64,000 nucleotides of DNA from Chimonanthus salicifolius. Taxonomy: Eukaryota; Streptophyta; Magnoliopsida; Laurales; Calycanthaceae. The stretch is from positions 39,616,069-39,680,068 of the forward strand of contig CM023535.1 of NCBI GenBank assembly GCA_013350335.1, given 5' to 3'. Below the pieces are notes generated by a model. It was not told where the DNA came from. It was given only the letters and a program-made list of their open reading frames with translations, and searched no databases. Shown piece by piece: positions 35,936-47,288 of the stretch (the first letter of the stretch is position 1; each line of letters opens with the position of its first letter). The translations under genes and the position numbers were made by a program.

Positions 35936-36818
35936 TTTTGTTTTGTATTGAACTATATTAGAAATTTGTTGTGTTCAAATACAAAGCCATGTTTCTCTCC
36001 CCTTTCCAAGTAAATTCATTTGTCTTTTCTCCCTCATCTCTTGCCTGATGGGACTTGGCCGAAAGAATTCTATCTTTAATAAAGAAAATTGCACATTTAT
36101 AATATATTGCACTTGTATAAAATGAAATGGTAAAGGACTTTATAGACGATATAGTTTAAGAAAAAATTGGTTATCTTAGAGTGATAATTTCGCAAGTGGA
36201 TCATGAAAAGTTAACAACTTAAAGCAATCAAAATTTTAAGGTTCAAAATCACATGATTAAAATGATTAAATGACTTTCAAATATTATATGCTTATTTTTT
36301 GTTATTTTCTAAGTATTCATCTAATGGTTGATGAACATTCTTTCTTAATAGAGTTTTCGGTATTTATTGCCTTCACTCTCATTCTCTCATGTGATTCATT
36401 CAGTTCATGCAAATTATTAGAGAATTGATAAGGACACTCGTATTTTTTATAACAAGAGAAACATACAAGGTTTATAAGTTTTACTCAAAATACTCATACA
36501 AGATATACAAACATTTCTTTATTAACATGCAGAGTAACATGCAAGCAAATTGAAATATTACCATGTCACAATTTATATTTTGCGTTGCAAGTTGTTGTGG
36601 CATAATGCAAAATAATGTGTTACATAAACTGAAAAAATATAAAATATACAAATGAATGCTAGTAGAAAAAGGTAAAATGCAATATAATGTTTAGATAAAA
36701 ATACAATATGCATGAGACTGTGAGGAACGAAATGTAAAATATATGACAATTTGTAGATAGAACTGCAAAACGCATCATAGTGTGCATGTGCAAACTAAAA
36801 TGCAAATAACGACATAAC
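35936..36818. other. AT-rich stretch, nothing recognised
   Basis: No ORF, RNA gene or repeat family that I can support. Sequence is AT-rich with scattered TGCAA words. Confidence 0.4.
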
Positions 36819-36975
36819 TAGTCTTGTAAACGGACTCAGGTCTGGCCCGGCTCAACAGAATCCAGCCCGGCACGATAAAATAATCGGACCATTCCCGACC
36901 CGGCCCGATAATATAAAATCCGATTATACTAAGATCCGGCCAGGCCCGATAAAGGCCCGTTTACCTGTTTCGACC
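36819..36975 (+). mobile_element. Possible hAT-type terminal region
   Basis: TAGTCTTGTAAACGGACTCAGG followed by repeated GGCCCG/CCCGGC words (about 36840-36960) resembles the ends of plant hAT elements, which often start with a TGTAAACGG-type sequence and carry GGCCCG subterminal repeats. No opposite terminus or 8-bp duplication was found. Confidence 0.3.
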
Positions 36976-37590
36976 CATTATGCTACATGACCCAAAATCA
37001 ATTTTTTTAACTTTAATTTTTATCAGAATAGGCCAAATAAATCAGATATTTTATTATAATCTAAATTAGAGTTTGAAGTTTTGAAACTCAAAATTGATTT
37101 GATAGTTCTATTATGCTGAGAAATTAAATTAAATTTTAACAAAATTGAAATAACTCTTAAATTGCTCAACTCGAACTTTTGTTCAATCAAATTAACTCTA
37201 ACTAAATTAGTTAAGTTTTTTTTAATTTTAAAACAAAAATTGGATTAAAGGCGCATCGAGTACCTCCCTAAAATAATTTTGAAGAAAAAAATGAAGATAA
37301 ATTTTTACATTTCAATTGATTTTTAATTTTTTTTTCAATTGTTTCTTTTTCCCAAAAGTTTAAGTATTCAGAAAAAGAAAATTTTAATTCACATCATTTC
37401 CTTCGAATGAGGTCCGGATCGCTTTTGCACTATAACCTCCATGAGATAGACAAATACATGATAACAATAATTTTACAATCCACTGAAAGTAAACTCAAAT
37501 AGAATGTACGCTAAAGTTGATCAGCTTCAAAAAGAGAGCTGGCATCGCAGGCAAATCACCTACGCCACTTTCTGATCAACTGCGCCGACC

Positions 37591-37671
37591 TCATTTATAA
37601 ATTGTTTGAGAGGTCAAGCCCATCAATCCCACAATCCCTCCACCATAAGCCAAATTTCTCATCCTTTTCAC
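37591..37671 (-). other. Possible last exon of a host gene
   Basis: On the reverse strand a good acceptor (TTGCAG, plus 37672-37677) is followed by an open frame reading VKRMRNLAYGGGIVGLMG, then LTSQTIYK and a TGA stop. It looks like a small membrane-anchored C-terminus. I do not recognise the protein and found no upstream exon, so this could be chance. Confidence 0.2.
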
Positions 37672-38009
37672 CTGCAATTCACATGCAAAACAATAGACAA
37701 AGAAGTCCACATGAATTTTCATGTTACTTCATATAATAAATACACATGAGTTTGGACTACAAAAGTGACTCAACTTTGTATTGAAATGAATTATGATTAA
37801 AATTCAAAAAACCTGACTTCACAATATAGTTACAAACTCCATAGCTAAGGTCACGGAAAACACAGGAATAACATAAATAGAGATAAGGTTGGCTTGCTTG
37901 TGACAGAACACATTTTTGTTCTCTTTCCTTATATGCACTGAAGAAACCACCACAAGAACCATTTGTTCTTCTTTCCATATGCAATAATAAGTGAAGACCG
38001 TATACAAGG

Positions 38010-38290
38010 CACTCATTGTTCCTTCTTCTTATTACAACCCAAAGCAGGTTCAAAATGCCAAAATCTAGAACCTAAAGAATAGGAGTCCAAGGCCTTGTTT
38101 CCAACCTTTTCTCTTTCCATTTTCCTCAGAAAGTTGTCCTTTCTTGCCAAAGAAGTTATTGTTGAGAGAAGGCGGTTTTCCAATTTGGTTTTGATTTTGA
38201 TATGTTTTACTATCCAATCTTCCAAAGAAAATCATAAACAGGTTCCACCTTAGAGCTAGCCACAGAACCATTTAATTTTAATTCCTTTCG
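38010..38290 (-). pseudogene. Copia gag C-terminal fragment (probable)
   Basis: Reverse-strand frames contain NGSVASSKVEPVYDF and, after a frameshift, SKTYQNQNQIGKPP and NNNFFGKKGQ. This Asn/Gln/Lys-rich linker usually precedes the copia Gag zinc knuckle. The knuckle is not recognisable. Its orientation and order fit the pre-integrase fragment at 35697-35935, so both may be remains of one element. Confidence 0.45.
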
Positions 38291-38356
38291 CAAGCAACAA
38301 ACACTGCCAAAAATAAAGGGTTAAATGCACAAACATGTATAGAAATCATTGCAACT

Positions 38357-38399
38357 TGATGAGCATAGGAAAATGACTATTTTACCCTTGTATTTGGAC
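38357..38399 (+). repeat. Direct repeat, copy 1 (43 bp)
   Basis: TGAGCATAGGAAAATGACTA and the following TTTTACCCTTGTATTTGGACT recur at 40271-40313 with two substitutions. Flanks differ on both sides. It could be the start of two decayed LTRs. Confidence 0.6.
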
Positions 38400-38767
38400 T
38401 AGTTAGCCATTGTTTAGTGTGTTTTACGATATGTTTGATGGGATTTTAGAAGTTTTACAGGATTTACAGGATTTAGGGGTTTTATTTGTAAAATAATTAA
38501 TTCAAATCCATTTATAAGAGTTTGGATTAATTTAGTCATTTTTAGAATTGATTGTAAGTGGTAAAATTATTTATTAGATTTTCCATACTTTGAAAAGCCC
38601 AATTTTTAGCCCATTAAGAAAAACCCATGAAGAAATCAACATGTGTGAAGTCTATTTTCATCATCTCAAGACACATATGAGGAAATTCGAAATTTACAAG
38701 TCATTATGAGAGGATTTTCGAATTTGCCAAGTGGATTAAGGAAAGAGAAACAAAATAAGAAGTGGAG

Positions 38768-38960
38768 AAGGAAGGTTTGACACAGCTTTAGTATTTTGAC
38801 CATAAATTTTTACTCCAATGTCCAATTGCTTTGATTCCTTTTGGGTTGGAAAGAAGACTTCAAAGGCTACAACTTTGTGGTTTAAGATTGTTCGTGATTC
38901 GGATGTTAACTAGGTCAAAACAAAACTGCCAAGTGGTATATGTGTAAAAAAATGGGATTT
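38768..38960 (+). mobile_element. Decayed LTR piece related to element A U3
   Basis: Matches the A LTR at about 43587-43770 in order: GGAAGGTTTGACA, AGTATTTTG, GCTTTGATTC, GGAAAGAAGA-type, CTACAACTTTGT, GATTCGGA-GTTAAC and GTATATGTGTAA. Divergence is much larger than among the other LTRs, so it is an older family member or a shared LTR module. Confidence 0.6.
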
Positions 38961-40706
38961 TGCACCCACTTTCCTTACACAAATTTTACTATTTTTTTCC
39001 ACCTCCTTGCCTCCTTTAAGCCATTCCATGTTTAGTACAAACCATATCAGCCCTCCAAGTGTCCCTTGCTTTATTTAAATCTTTAAATCTAAGTTATTCA
39101 CTCCACTTTAAATACTATATTAACTGAGGATAAATAGGACTTCCTAATAGGACGAAATGTGGCTTAGGACCGGGTCATATCAAAGAAGGATAAAAAGACT
39201 CTAAAATTAAATAATTTGATCCGAAAAAGTTAGAGGGCTTCAAAATTTTAAAATGGGATATTCTTCCTCTATTTTTCTTTTTCATCATTTCACAGCATTT
39301 TTTTTTCATTTTTTTTTTCTTTTTAACATCCTTCTTTTTTTATGTATGGATGTTCCCTTTTTTTTCCTCATATTTTTTTTTCTTTGGTATCATTCATATT
39401 TTTTTTTTCAACTGCTATATTTTTCTTAAAGTACCATCCTAATAACATTCATCTCTAACCTTTCCTAGGTCCTAGAATAGGTCACAAATTTTTCAATGTA
39501 GGCTCAAACTCCACAACTGGAGTTGGGTATAGATAACATGGCTAACAAAAAAAATAGGCTATCAAATAAAGGCTCAACAGTGGGAACTAACAAGATAATA
39601 TAACCACTATAGGTAGACTTCGAAGGCTCAAACGGTCCAAAAATAGGCTATAACACTTCTTAAGCTTCATATGAATATTTATATTGCTTCAAATAAATTC
39701 AGAAATAAATTTAGTGTAATAATCCAAATTTGATGTCATTCTTAGTATTTTGACCAAAGCAAAGACTAATGAGATCTAACAAAAATAATAATTATGCGCA
39801 TATCAAAGAAAATAAAGAATTTACTTATAACCCTCAGAAAAATCGAATGGCTCAAAAGCTCACTAGGTATAAGTACCCATTGGTATTCCTTCTAGTGATT
39901 ACTTAACTCATGAATATTTTTCTTTTTCAAGCTAAAATTAACATGGCTATGTAAATTGTTTCCAAGCATAAACTTCAAAAAATTCAATTGGAAAAGCATG
40001 ATATAAAAAATTTTATCCACATATTAATGCTAAAAATCAAATTTTTTTTTTTTTTTGGCAATTACAAACACAAGATTGAATTTTTTTTTCAAGATTGACT
40101 AAAAACAAACAAAACTGACACAGTGTAAATAGAACTGATACAGTGTAACCCCCCAATACCCCCAAACTTAAATTGAACATTGTCCTCAATGTTCCCTAAT
40201 CTACAGTGATTAGTTGCAAATTAGAAGAAAATATTAGAAAAAGAACAACTTGAATTTAGAAAATACCTGAGATGAGCATAAGAAAATGACTATTTTGCCC
40301 TTGTATTTGGACTCTTATCTAAATTTGGAAGATTTCCAATTTCGGTGTCTAATTTAAAAAATAAATAAATTGATGTTTATAGAAATTTTTGGATTTCAAT
40401 GGATTATTCTTGACTTGAGATTCTAATTTTGATTAATTTGGTGGATGTTAATTTAGAAATTTTTATGGTCTTAATTTAATTTAGAGTTCTTAATTAGGCT
40501 CCAATTATTTAATTTCCTCCACTAGTTATAACATTAGGAAAATTGCATTAGTTTAAGAATCATGCATTTTCTTTTATGAGATTCAGAATCTTCATCAAAG
40601 TTTGTGGTGTTTTATTTTGCAGGGATTTTAATTGTACGCTCTAAAAATTTCTTGCGGAAAAACACTTCAAGCCAAGGTAAGTGCCTAAATTTGTTTTTCT
40701 TTAATT
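38961..40706. other. AT-rich intergenic-like sequence
   Basis: T-homopolymer-rich DNA (39295-39420) without coding signals. I see no gene. The right end (about 40600-40700) has TTTTGCAGGG and AAGGTAAGTG words that resemble LTR leader splice signals but cannot be placed in an element. Confidence 0.35.
40271..40313 (+). repeat. Direct repeat, copy 2 (43 bp)
   Basis: Partner of 38357-38399, with G for A in the TTTTGCCC word and A for G in AGCATAAG. It is preceded at about 40146-40190 by a C-rich stretch (CCCCCCAATACCCCC). Confidence 0.6.
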
Positions 40707-41344
40707 ACAACGCCTTGACCCAGATGTGGGCCCGGAACGCTACTAAATTATTATTTTTTATATCCTTAAAACTTCTAACTGGGCTGGATCAATAGTTAGG
40801 CCCATAAATAAATGTCACACATGCTCTTTATATGTGGATTCAAACACGTACCATATTTCTACCCTTTTATAAGTACATATCATACAAACAAATATTTTCA
40901 TAAAAAACAGATGAAATCATTTATATCAAATCAGAGTTGCTAACAAAAACATAATGGTTTAGTACATATTTAAACTAAGTACCATAGGCGGTACTTAATA
41001 CAAAAAGTGGTTAAACAACCCATATAACGAAAAAAAAATGTATTTCCCATCCATGGGAGGTACAGCTAACAACATCATCTTTAACATCCTAAGCTTGAAA
41101 TGGAGGTTCTCGGGTACATCTCCTAGAATGTGAGTGGTGTGAGCTAATTAGCCCAGTGAAAAGAACATAACAATGCAGTGTAATAAATATCAGGTTAGCC
41201 AAAATCAACATCATCATCATCATAGGTTTATCATGCCAATGTATCAAATTATCTTCATAACTGTTGATATCCAACATAACACCTAGACACTACACTAACT
41301 ATAAGCATTAACTCCCGACACGGTCAAAATACAGAATTTTGCAA

Positions 41345-41445
41345 GTACATCTCCGACATACTTGGGCCGATACTGACACACCTGAGCCAGCAACTGACAT
41401 ACCTGGGCCAGTAGACGCAAACCGACACATCTGGGTCGATAATAG
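41345..41445 (+). repeat. Short tandem repeat in D LTR
   Basis: About four degenerate 20-28 bp units containing GACAYACCTGGGCCAGTA-like words (ACTTGGGCCG, CCTGAGCCAG, CCTGGGCCAG, TCTGGGTCGA). Confidence 0.65.
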
Positions 41446-43830
41446 TTCAGTAGTTAAGGGTACGTGGAAGTAGTATCAATGTCATCATAGCTTATAAGCA
41501 TTTCATCATCATAATCACAATATATGATAAACATCGTTAGTATCAATAAGCACTTTTCACAATAGTGCATTATGTCTAGGCATATGAGTCGGTTCATTAA
41601 GTGTAACGCCCCGCCCTTTTTCACTCGCTTCTTCCCGTAAATTCAGTGTATATTTTTTTTATAACAGAGTAGAGTGATAGAGCGCGGGACGTCACGACGC
41701 GAGCTAAGTCCGAACTTCCAAAGTCCGACCCTTAACTGGCCAACCCTATGTGTGTATGGACTCAGTCCAATAAAATGGTTCACACATAGCAATACCAACT
41801 TGCGGAATAAAATCATACAACTGCGGAATCATAATCATCAAAATACGGAATTATATTAGAACCACGTTCTAATCCAATCAGATAGCAAAGTACGTCATAA
41901 TCATCAAACCAAATCATTCAACCATCTAAGTTATTACATTCCGAAATCCAAATCCTCAAATACAAGTTCATGAGTAATTTTATTCAAAACATAAAAACTA
42001 GATCTTCCAAGCTCCTATTCCTGGTCCGTCTTAGGCTCATCGTTCCCCTGATTACCCATATCATCAACTAGGGTAGAAGTGGGGTGTTAGAACTACGCGC
42101 CCAATAGGTATTCCAATTACGGCTAACACATGGTTAGTACAAAACATGTATTATAACACAATATATAAAACCAGGTAAAATCCATGCCATGCAATGATGA
42201 CAGATATGCAATGAGTCTCACCCATCACATGTACATAAAGTACCCACCACATAGGTCTTCCGGACGCCCCGGCGGAGTGTGGACCCTCCAGAATCTTCTT
42301 GATGGAAATCACATCAAGGTATTGCACATAGGTTCTTCAGACGCCCCGATGGAGTGTGACCCCTCCGATTGTAAATCCTCCACCCCATGCCATGCATGAG
42401 ATGCCAATGAAACACATGCTATTTTATAACATAAACATAGCATTTTAAAATCATATTTTAAATCACATGCTCTTTCCTCATATAATCAAAGCATATAAAT
42501 CAACCTTTGAAATATATCAATACATGTTATTTACATCATGAACATAACATTTAAAATCCATAATAAAGCATATCCTTTGAAACACATTTTCATCAAAATA
42601 TAAGATAAGAACAAAGTACATAATCTATGGTTTCAAAGAGGTGGAATCCTACCTAAGACCGTTCACAAGTCCTTGCGTTTCCGCCCAAGATTCGATCACC
42701 GATAGCGCACCGCTCGCGAGATCCCGTTACCTTATAATATAATGATAAATCAACACCAAGTCTTACCTAATTATAAGATTCTAAGTCTATAAACAAAACC
42801 CCATGGAGTTTGGCCATACACCATGGCCGAACCCATGGCTTACCATTTTTCATACATATTTACAGAAATGCCATTGTTGATAACCCTAGCCCCTTTTCTT
42901 TGCTTAGGTTTCAAGTCATCCATTCATGCTTCCAACGCACATAATCCCATAAAATAATTCATGGGGTTCGGCCATCCACTATGGCCGATCCCAATGTCCA
43001 ATATTCTCTCATATTTACAAAAATGCCATTGGTTTCCTCTTTCCTTTAAATCTTCCATAATTAGACCTTATAAACTTCCCTTGTAACACCTCGGGTTTTC
43101 AGTTTATTATTTATTTAATTTTAGTTATGAATTTTAGAATTAAATCTTATATGGATAAGGAATTAGGCCATGACCCAATTAAGACCCAACAAATGGTGGA
43201 ATTGGTTTTATTAAAATTTAAATGGGTAGGATTAAATTAGTGGTGAATCATACCCAATTTTGAATAAAGGATATTATGGCCGAGTATTGGATTTGAAATA
43301 TCCAAGTAGATGTTAAAAAAATCAAATAAAGATTATCTTGGCCGAATTTTAGATAGTGATTTACATATGATGCACATGAGAGATTTGTGGGATTTTTAAA
43401 TCCACAATGATTTGCTAGATATTTAAAAAGGGATGAAATATCTATGAATTAAATTAAAAGAATATTTGGATTATGATTAGGGTTATATGCATAGTACTTG
43501 CTAATAAAAATTAAAGGAAGTCTTAATAAGGCAAGGGAAAGTCGGATATGGCTAATTAAAGAGGGAAAGTCGGCCATGGTTAAATAAGGAAGGTTTGACA
43601 TATGTCCAGTATTTTGGCTATAACTTTTCACTCTTATATTAGATGGCTTTGATTCTTTTTGTGTTTGAAAGAATATTTCAATAGCTACAACTTTGTAGTT
43701 TACCAAGTTTTCTGATTCGGAAGTTAACAAGGTCGAAACTGGGTTACAATATAGTATATGTGTAATGACGGGGTACACGGCTAAGGGTTGCTTATATTAA
43801 GAAATTTCTAATGTGGGATTAAGGAGAGCT

Positions 43831-43840
43831 TAATAAAAGG
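43831..43840 (+). promoter_or_regulatory. TATA-like box of element A 5' LTR
   Basis: TAATAAAAGG followed by AGAAGCCCAAGGGGGTGCAC and a TCTC-rich leader. The equivalent site is TTATAAAAGG in the solo LTR at 13984-13993 and TAATAAAAGG at 57257-57266. Transcription would start about 30 bp downstream. Confidence 0.6.
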
Positions 43841-44081
43841 AGAAGCCCAAGGGGGTGCACGATTTTTACAACCCCATTAGCAAGTTTTATTCTTTTCTCT
43901 CCCTCTCTCAATTCATCACTCTCTTCCACGCCAAAGCAAGAGAAGAAAGGGCAGCAACTAGAAGGTGTTCTTGTTTGGAGAAAAAAATAAGAAGAAGGGA
44001 GAAAGATTAGAAGATCAAGGAAGAGGTTAGTATTTAAGTGTTTAATGTTATAATTTGATTTATGAAAACAAAAGAACCATA

Positions 44082-45803
44082 GGGTTCGGCCATAGTGCAT
44101 GGCCGAACCCCATGGAAAGATTTGTTCAATTAATTGGTTTTAAAGATTGAAAACCATGGTGTGTTCTTGATTCATGATTGGGTTTATATTTTAGATCTTG
44201 GATCATGGAAATCATGGTTATTTCATAATGGTTTGAATAATGAAAACCATGGGGATTTATGGTTTAGATTAACAAATTTAAATGATGAAAATCCATGGAG
44301 GAGTTTGATGATAATGAAAGAAAATTGGATGGACATTGGGTCGGCCTTGGTGTGGCCGAACCATGATGTTTTGTGGTTAAGCTTTGGGATCCAAAATGAC
44401 AAAAAGAAAAGGTGAGGTTCGGCCATGGTGTATGGCCGAACCCCACCAAACTTTTATGAAAGTGATGATCGGTTTTGATGGATCTAAGCCAAGAGCTAGG
44501 ATCATGAACCATAGGGTTCGGCCAAGGTGTATGGCCGAACCCCATGGGGTAATCTGGAGTTGAAATTAAATAGGAAACTATCTAATTAAGGGAAGGGGTG
44601 GCTAAATTAGAAAGCACTCCAATTTTGGAAAGGAGTTCTAATCTTAGAAAGTTTCCATTTATGGAAAGTAAGAATCTATATATGGAAACCTTCCATTTAT
44701 GGAAGAAGTTGGTAAAAATGGTAAAGCCATCTAATTTTGGTAGGTGTTTCCAAATATGGAAAGGAGGTTACATATTAAGGAAAGTTTCCATTCTTGGAAG
44801 TGGATATTAAAATTAGAAAGTATCTACTTAAAGACCATAAAAGTTATTTATGGAAACCATTCAAAGAATGGAAGGTAAGGGCTGGATTATTGAACCTAAT
44901 CGAATGAAATGATTAATTGACAAGAGTGAGGTTCGGCCACAATGTATGGTCGAACCCCACTAGGATTTAGTTTTTGGAAACTTTGTTATTTATGGAATAT
45001 GATATTCAATCATAGAAGGGTTGGTGTTTAATTATGAAACCTTCTAAATGTGGACCTTAGGTTAAAAATGGAAGGTGGAGCTATTTTTAGAAAACTTTCC
45101 ATTTATGGAAGGAGGTTGATATTTTGGCAAATTAATTAGGGAAACCTTCTAATGATAGAAGGGGAGATTAATAAAGGGAAGTTCTATTTTTGGAAGGTGA
45201 AATATAAATTTGGGGACTTTCCAATTATGGAAAGGTAGAGATTATACACCAAAGGGTTCGGCCATGGTGTATGGCCGAACCCCATGGTCTAAAATTAAGG
45301 GATTAAAGGTATCTATAATTCAAGGTTAAAGTCTGATTGAGGAAATCAGATTATGAACCTAAGTCATGAGTTAAGTTATGTGTAGTTTTAAATAAAATAA
45401 AAGGGTACAATGTATGATAAGAATTGATGGAGAAGAGAATGGCAAAAATGTAATTAAGATACCAAAGTAGGAGAACCATCATGGCCGAACCCCATGTGTT
45501 ATGTTTGATGAACTTATTTGATTAGGGAAGTTTTTAAGGTCTAATTATGGGAAATTTAAAGGAAGAAGGGAACCAATGGCAATTTGGTAAATATGAGAGA
45601 ATGTTGGACTTAGGGTTCGGCCATGGTGTATGGCCGAACCCCATGAGTTATTTTATGGTATTATGTATTTTGGAAGCATGAAAGGATAACTTGGAACCTA
45701 AATAAAGAAAAGGGGCTAGGGTTACCAACAGTGGCATTTTTGTAAATATGTATAAACAATGGTAACCCATGGGTTCGGCCATGGTGTATGGCCGAACCCC
45801 ATG
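44082..45803 (+). repeat. Inverted-repeat array in element A 5' LTR
   Basis: Units at 44082-44111, 44338-44362, 44416-44443, 44513-44545, 44930-44957, 45255-45286, 45481-45495 (half), 45613-45643 and 45769-45803. The core is GGTTCGGCCAT-n-ATGGCCGAACC with a GGTGT or AGTGC loop. Outer CCAT/ATGG words extend stems to about 16-17 bp. Confidence 0.92.
44640..45230 (+). repeat. Second palindrome series (TTTCCAT-n-ATGGAAA)
   Basis: Between hairpin units the spacer repeats GTTTCCATTTATGGAAAG, CCTTCCATTTATGGAAG, GTTTCCAAATATGGAAAGG, GTTTCCATTCTTGGAAG and further copies to about 45230, all short dyads with central AT. Related words occur in the other LTR spacers. Confidence 0.7.
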
Positions 45804-46249
45804 GAGTTTTGTTATAGACTTAGTACCTCATAATTATGTGAGTTTTGGTGTTGATTTATTATTATATCATAAGGTAACGGGATCTCGCAAGCGGTGAGCG
45901 ATCGGTGATCGAATCTTGGACGGAAACGCAAGGACTTGTGAACGGTCTTAGGTAGGATTCCACCTCTTTGAAACCATGGATTATGTACTTGTGTTTATCT
46001 TATGTTTGATGAAAATGTGTTTCAAAGGATCTGATTTATTATTGAATTTCAAATGCTACGTTTACCTTGATTTAAATGGCATGGATTAATTATGATCAAA
46101 AAGGTGATTTTACATGCTAGGTTTTATTTGTATAAAGAGCATGTATTGGATATGTTTTCAAATGATGATTTTCAATGCTATGTTTGTGTTATAAAATAGC
46201 ATGCGTTTCATTGGCATCTCATGCATGGCATGGGGTGAAAGATTTATAA

Positions 46250-46375
46250 CCGAAGGGGTCACACTCCGTCGGGGTGTCCGAAAAACCTATGTACAACACC
46301 TTGATGTGATTTCCATCAAGAAGATTTCCAGAGGGCCCACACTCCGTAGGGGCGACCGAAAGACCTATGTGGTAG
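46250..46375 (+). repeat. Hairpin modules H1-H3 in element A 5' LTR
   Basis: The first copy has H2 TCGG-ggtgt-CCGA (46269-46281) and H3 CTTGATG/CATCAAG (46300-46306/46314-46320). A second partial H1/H2 copy follows at about 46330-46365. It matches 18817-18887 of element B in order and spacing. Confidence 0.75.
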
Positions 46376-46821
46376 GTACATTTATGTACAGGTGATGGGT
46401 GGGACTCATTGCATATTTATCATCATTGCATGGCATGGATTTATATGGTTTTGATATCACTATGTTATATGATATGTTTTTGTACTAACCATGTGTTAGC
46501 CGTAACTGGAATACCTACTGGGCGTGTTGTACTAACGCCCTACTTCTACCCTGTAGTTGGTGATACAGGTAATCAGGGAAACAATGAACCTAAGGCGGAC
46601 CAGGCATAGGAGCATTGGAAGATCTAGTTTATATGCTTTGCATAAAATTACTCATGAACTTGTATTTGAGTATTCAGATTTTGGAATGTAATAACTTAGA
46701 TGGTTGATGACTATGACGTATTTTGCTATCTGAATGGATTAGAACATGGTTCTAATATGATTCCGTATTTTGATGATTATGATTCTGCAGTTTTATGATT
46801 CTATTCCGCAAGCCGGTATTG

Positions 46822-46865
46822 CTATGTGTGAACCATTTTATTGGACTGAGTCCATACACACATAG
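46822..46865 (+). repeat. LTR-terminal hairpin of element A
   Basis: CTATGTGTG (46822-46830) and CACACATAG (46857-46865) form a perfect 9-bp stem with an inner GGACT...AGTCC-type stem. It is the counterpart of 19427-19468 in B. Confidence 0.75.
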
Positions 46866-47019
46866 GATTGGCCAGTTAAGGGTCGGACTTTGGAAGTTCG
46901 AACTTAGCTCGCGTCATAATGTCCCGCGCTCTATCACTCTACTCTGTTACAAAAAAAATATATATATATACACTGAATTTACGGGAAAAAGCGAGTGAAA
47001 AAGGGCGGGGCGTTACAGT

Positions 47020-47031
47020 TGGTATCAGAGC
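47020..47031 (+). other. Primer-binding site of element A
   Basis: TGGTATCAGAGC, two bases after the 5' LTR, complementary to the initiator tRNA-Met 3' end. Confidence 0.95.
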
Positions 47032-47288
47032 GAACCCGAAACTTGAATCTCTCAGAGTTAATTAAGCCTGTCTCGTGCATTAATTTACTTCGTTAGACTC
47101 AAACGGATGATAGCAAAGAAAGTACAATCAAAATAATCGGATTATCAAACGTCGCAACGTAGGATATATTTCCCCGAAAATAAAACAAAATCAAGTGTGC
47201 TTATTTGAAAATTTTCCCCAATAGGTAGGAAATACAAAATTTTGTATATAGATACCAAGTCTTGATGTTTTCAATGGCTTAGGGAAAA

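Larger units (their letters stand above)
44026..46556 (+). other. Putative leader intron in element A 5' LTR
   Basis: AAGAG|GTTAGT donor at 44026, CTAAC at 46532-46536, TACTTCTACC tract and TGTAG ending at 46556 (2531 nt). The first exon would be about 165 nt and the second would carry the primer site and gag. All hairpin units lie inside. Inferred by comparison with the other LTRs. Confidence 0.45.
43082..47017 (+). repeat. 5' LTR of element A (3936 bp)
   Basis: TGTAACACCTC...GGGGCGTTACA. In order: U3 with the conserved CTACAACTTTGTAGTTT module (about 43685), TATA-like box 43831-43840, pyrimidine-rich leader, donor-like site 44026, nine hairpin units (44082-45803), hairpin modules (46250-46375), CTAAC/AG block (46532-46556), terminal hairpin (46822-46865), TA-rich spacer and LTR end. 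Confidence 0.97.

Noticed and set aside
37757..38053. 98-codon reverse ORF
   Set aside because: No recognisable domain, and it partly overlaps a frame better explained as a copia gag remnant.
44134..44415. 93-codon forward ORF in the A LTR, repeated at 52911-53192
   Set aside because: Duplicated because it is in an LTR. Composition follows the AT-rich spacer and hairpin repeats, and the equivalent frame is closed in the other LTRs.
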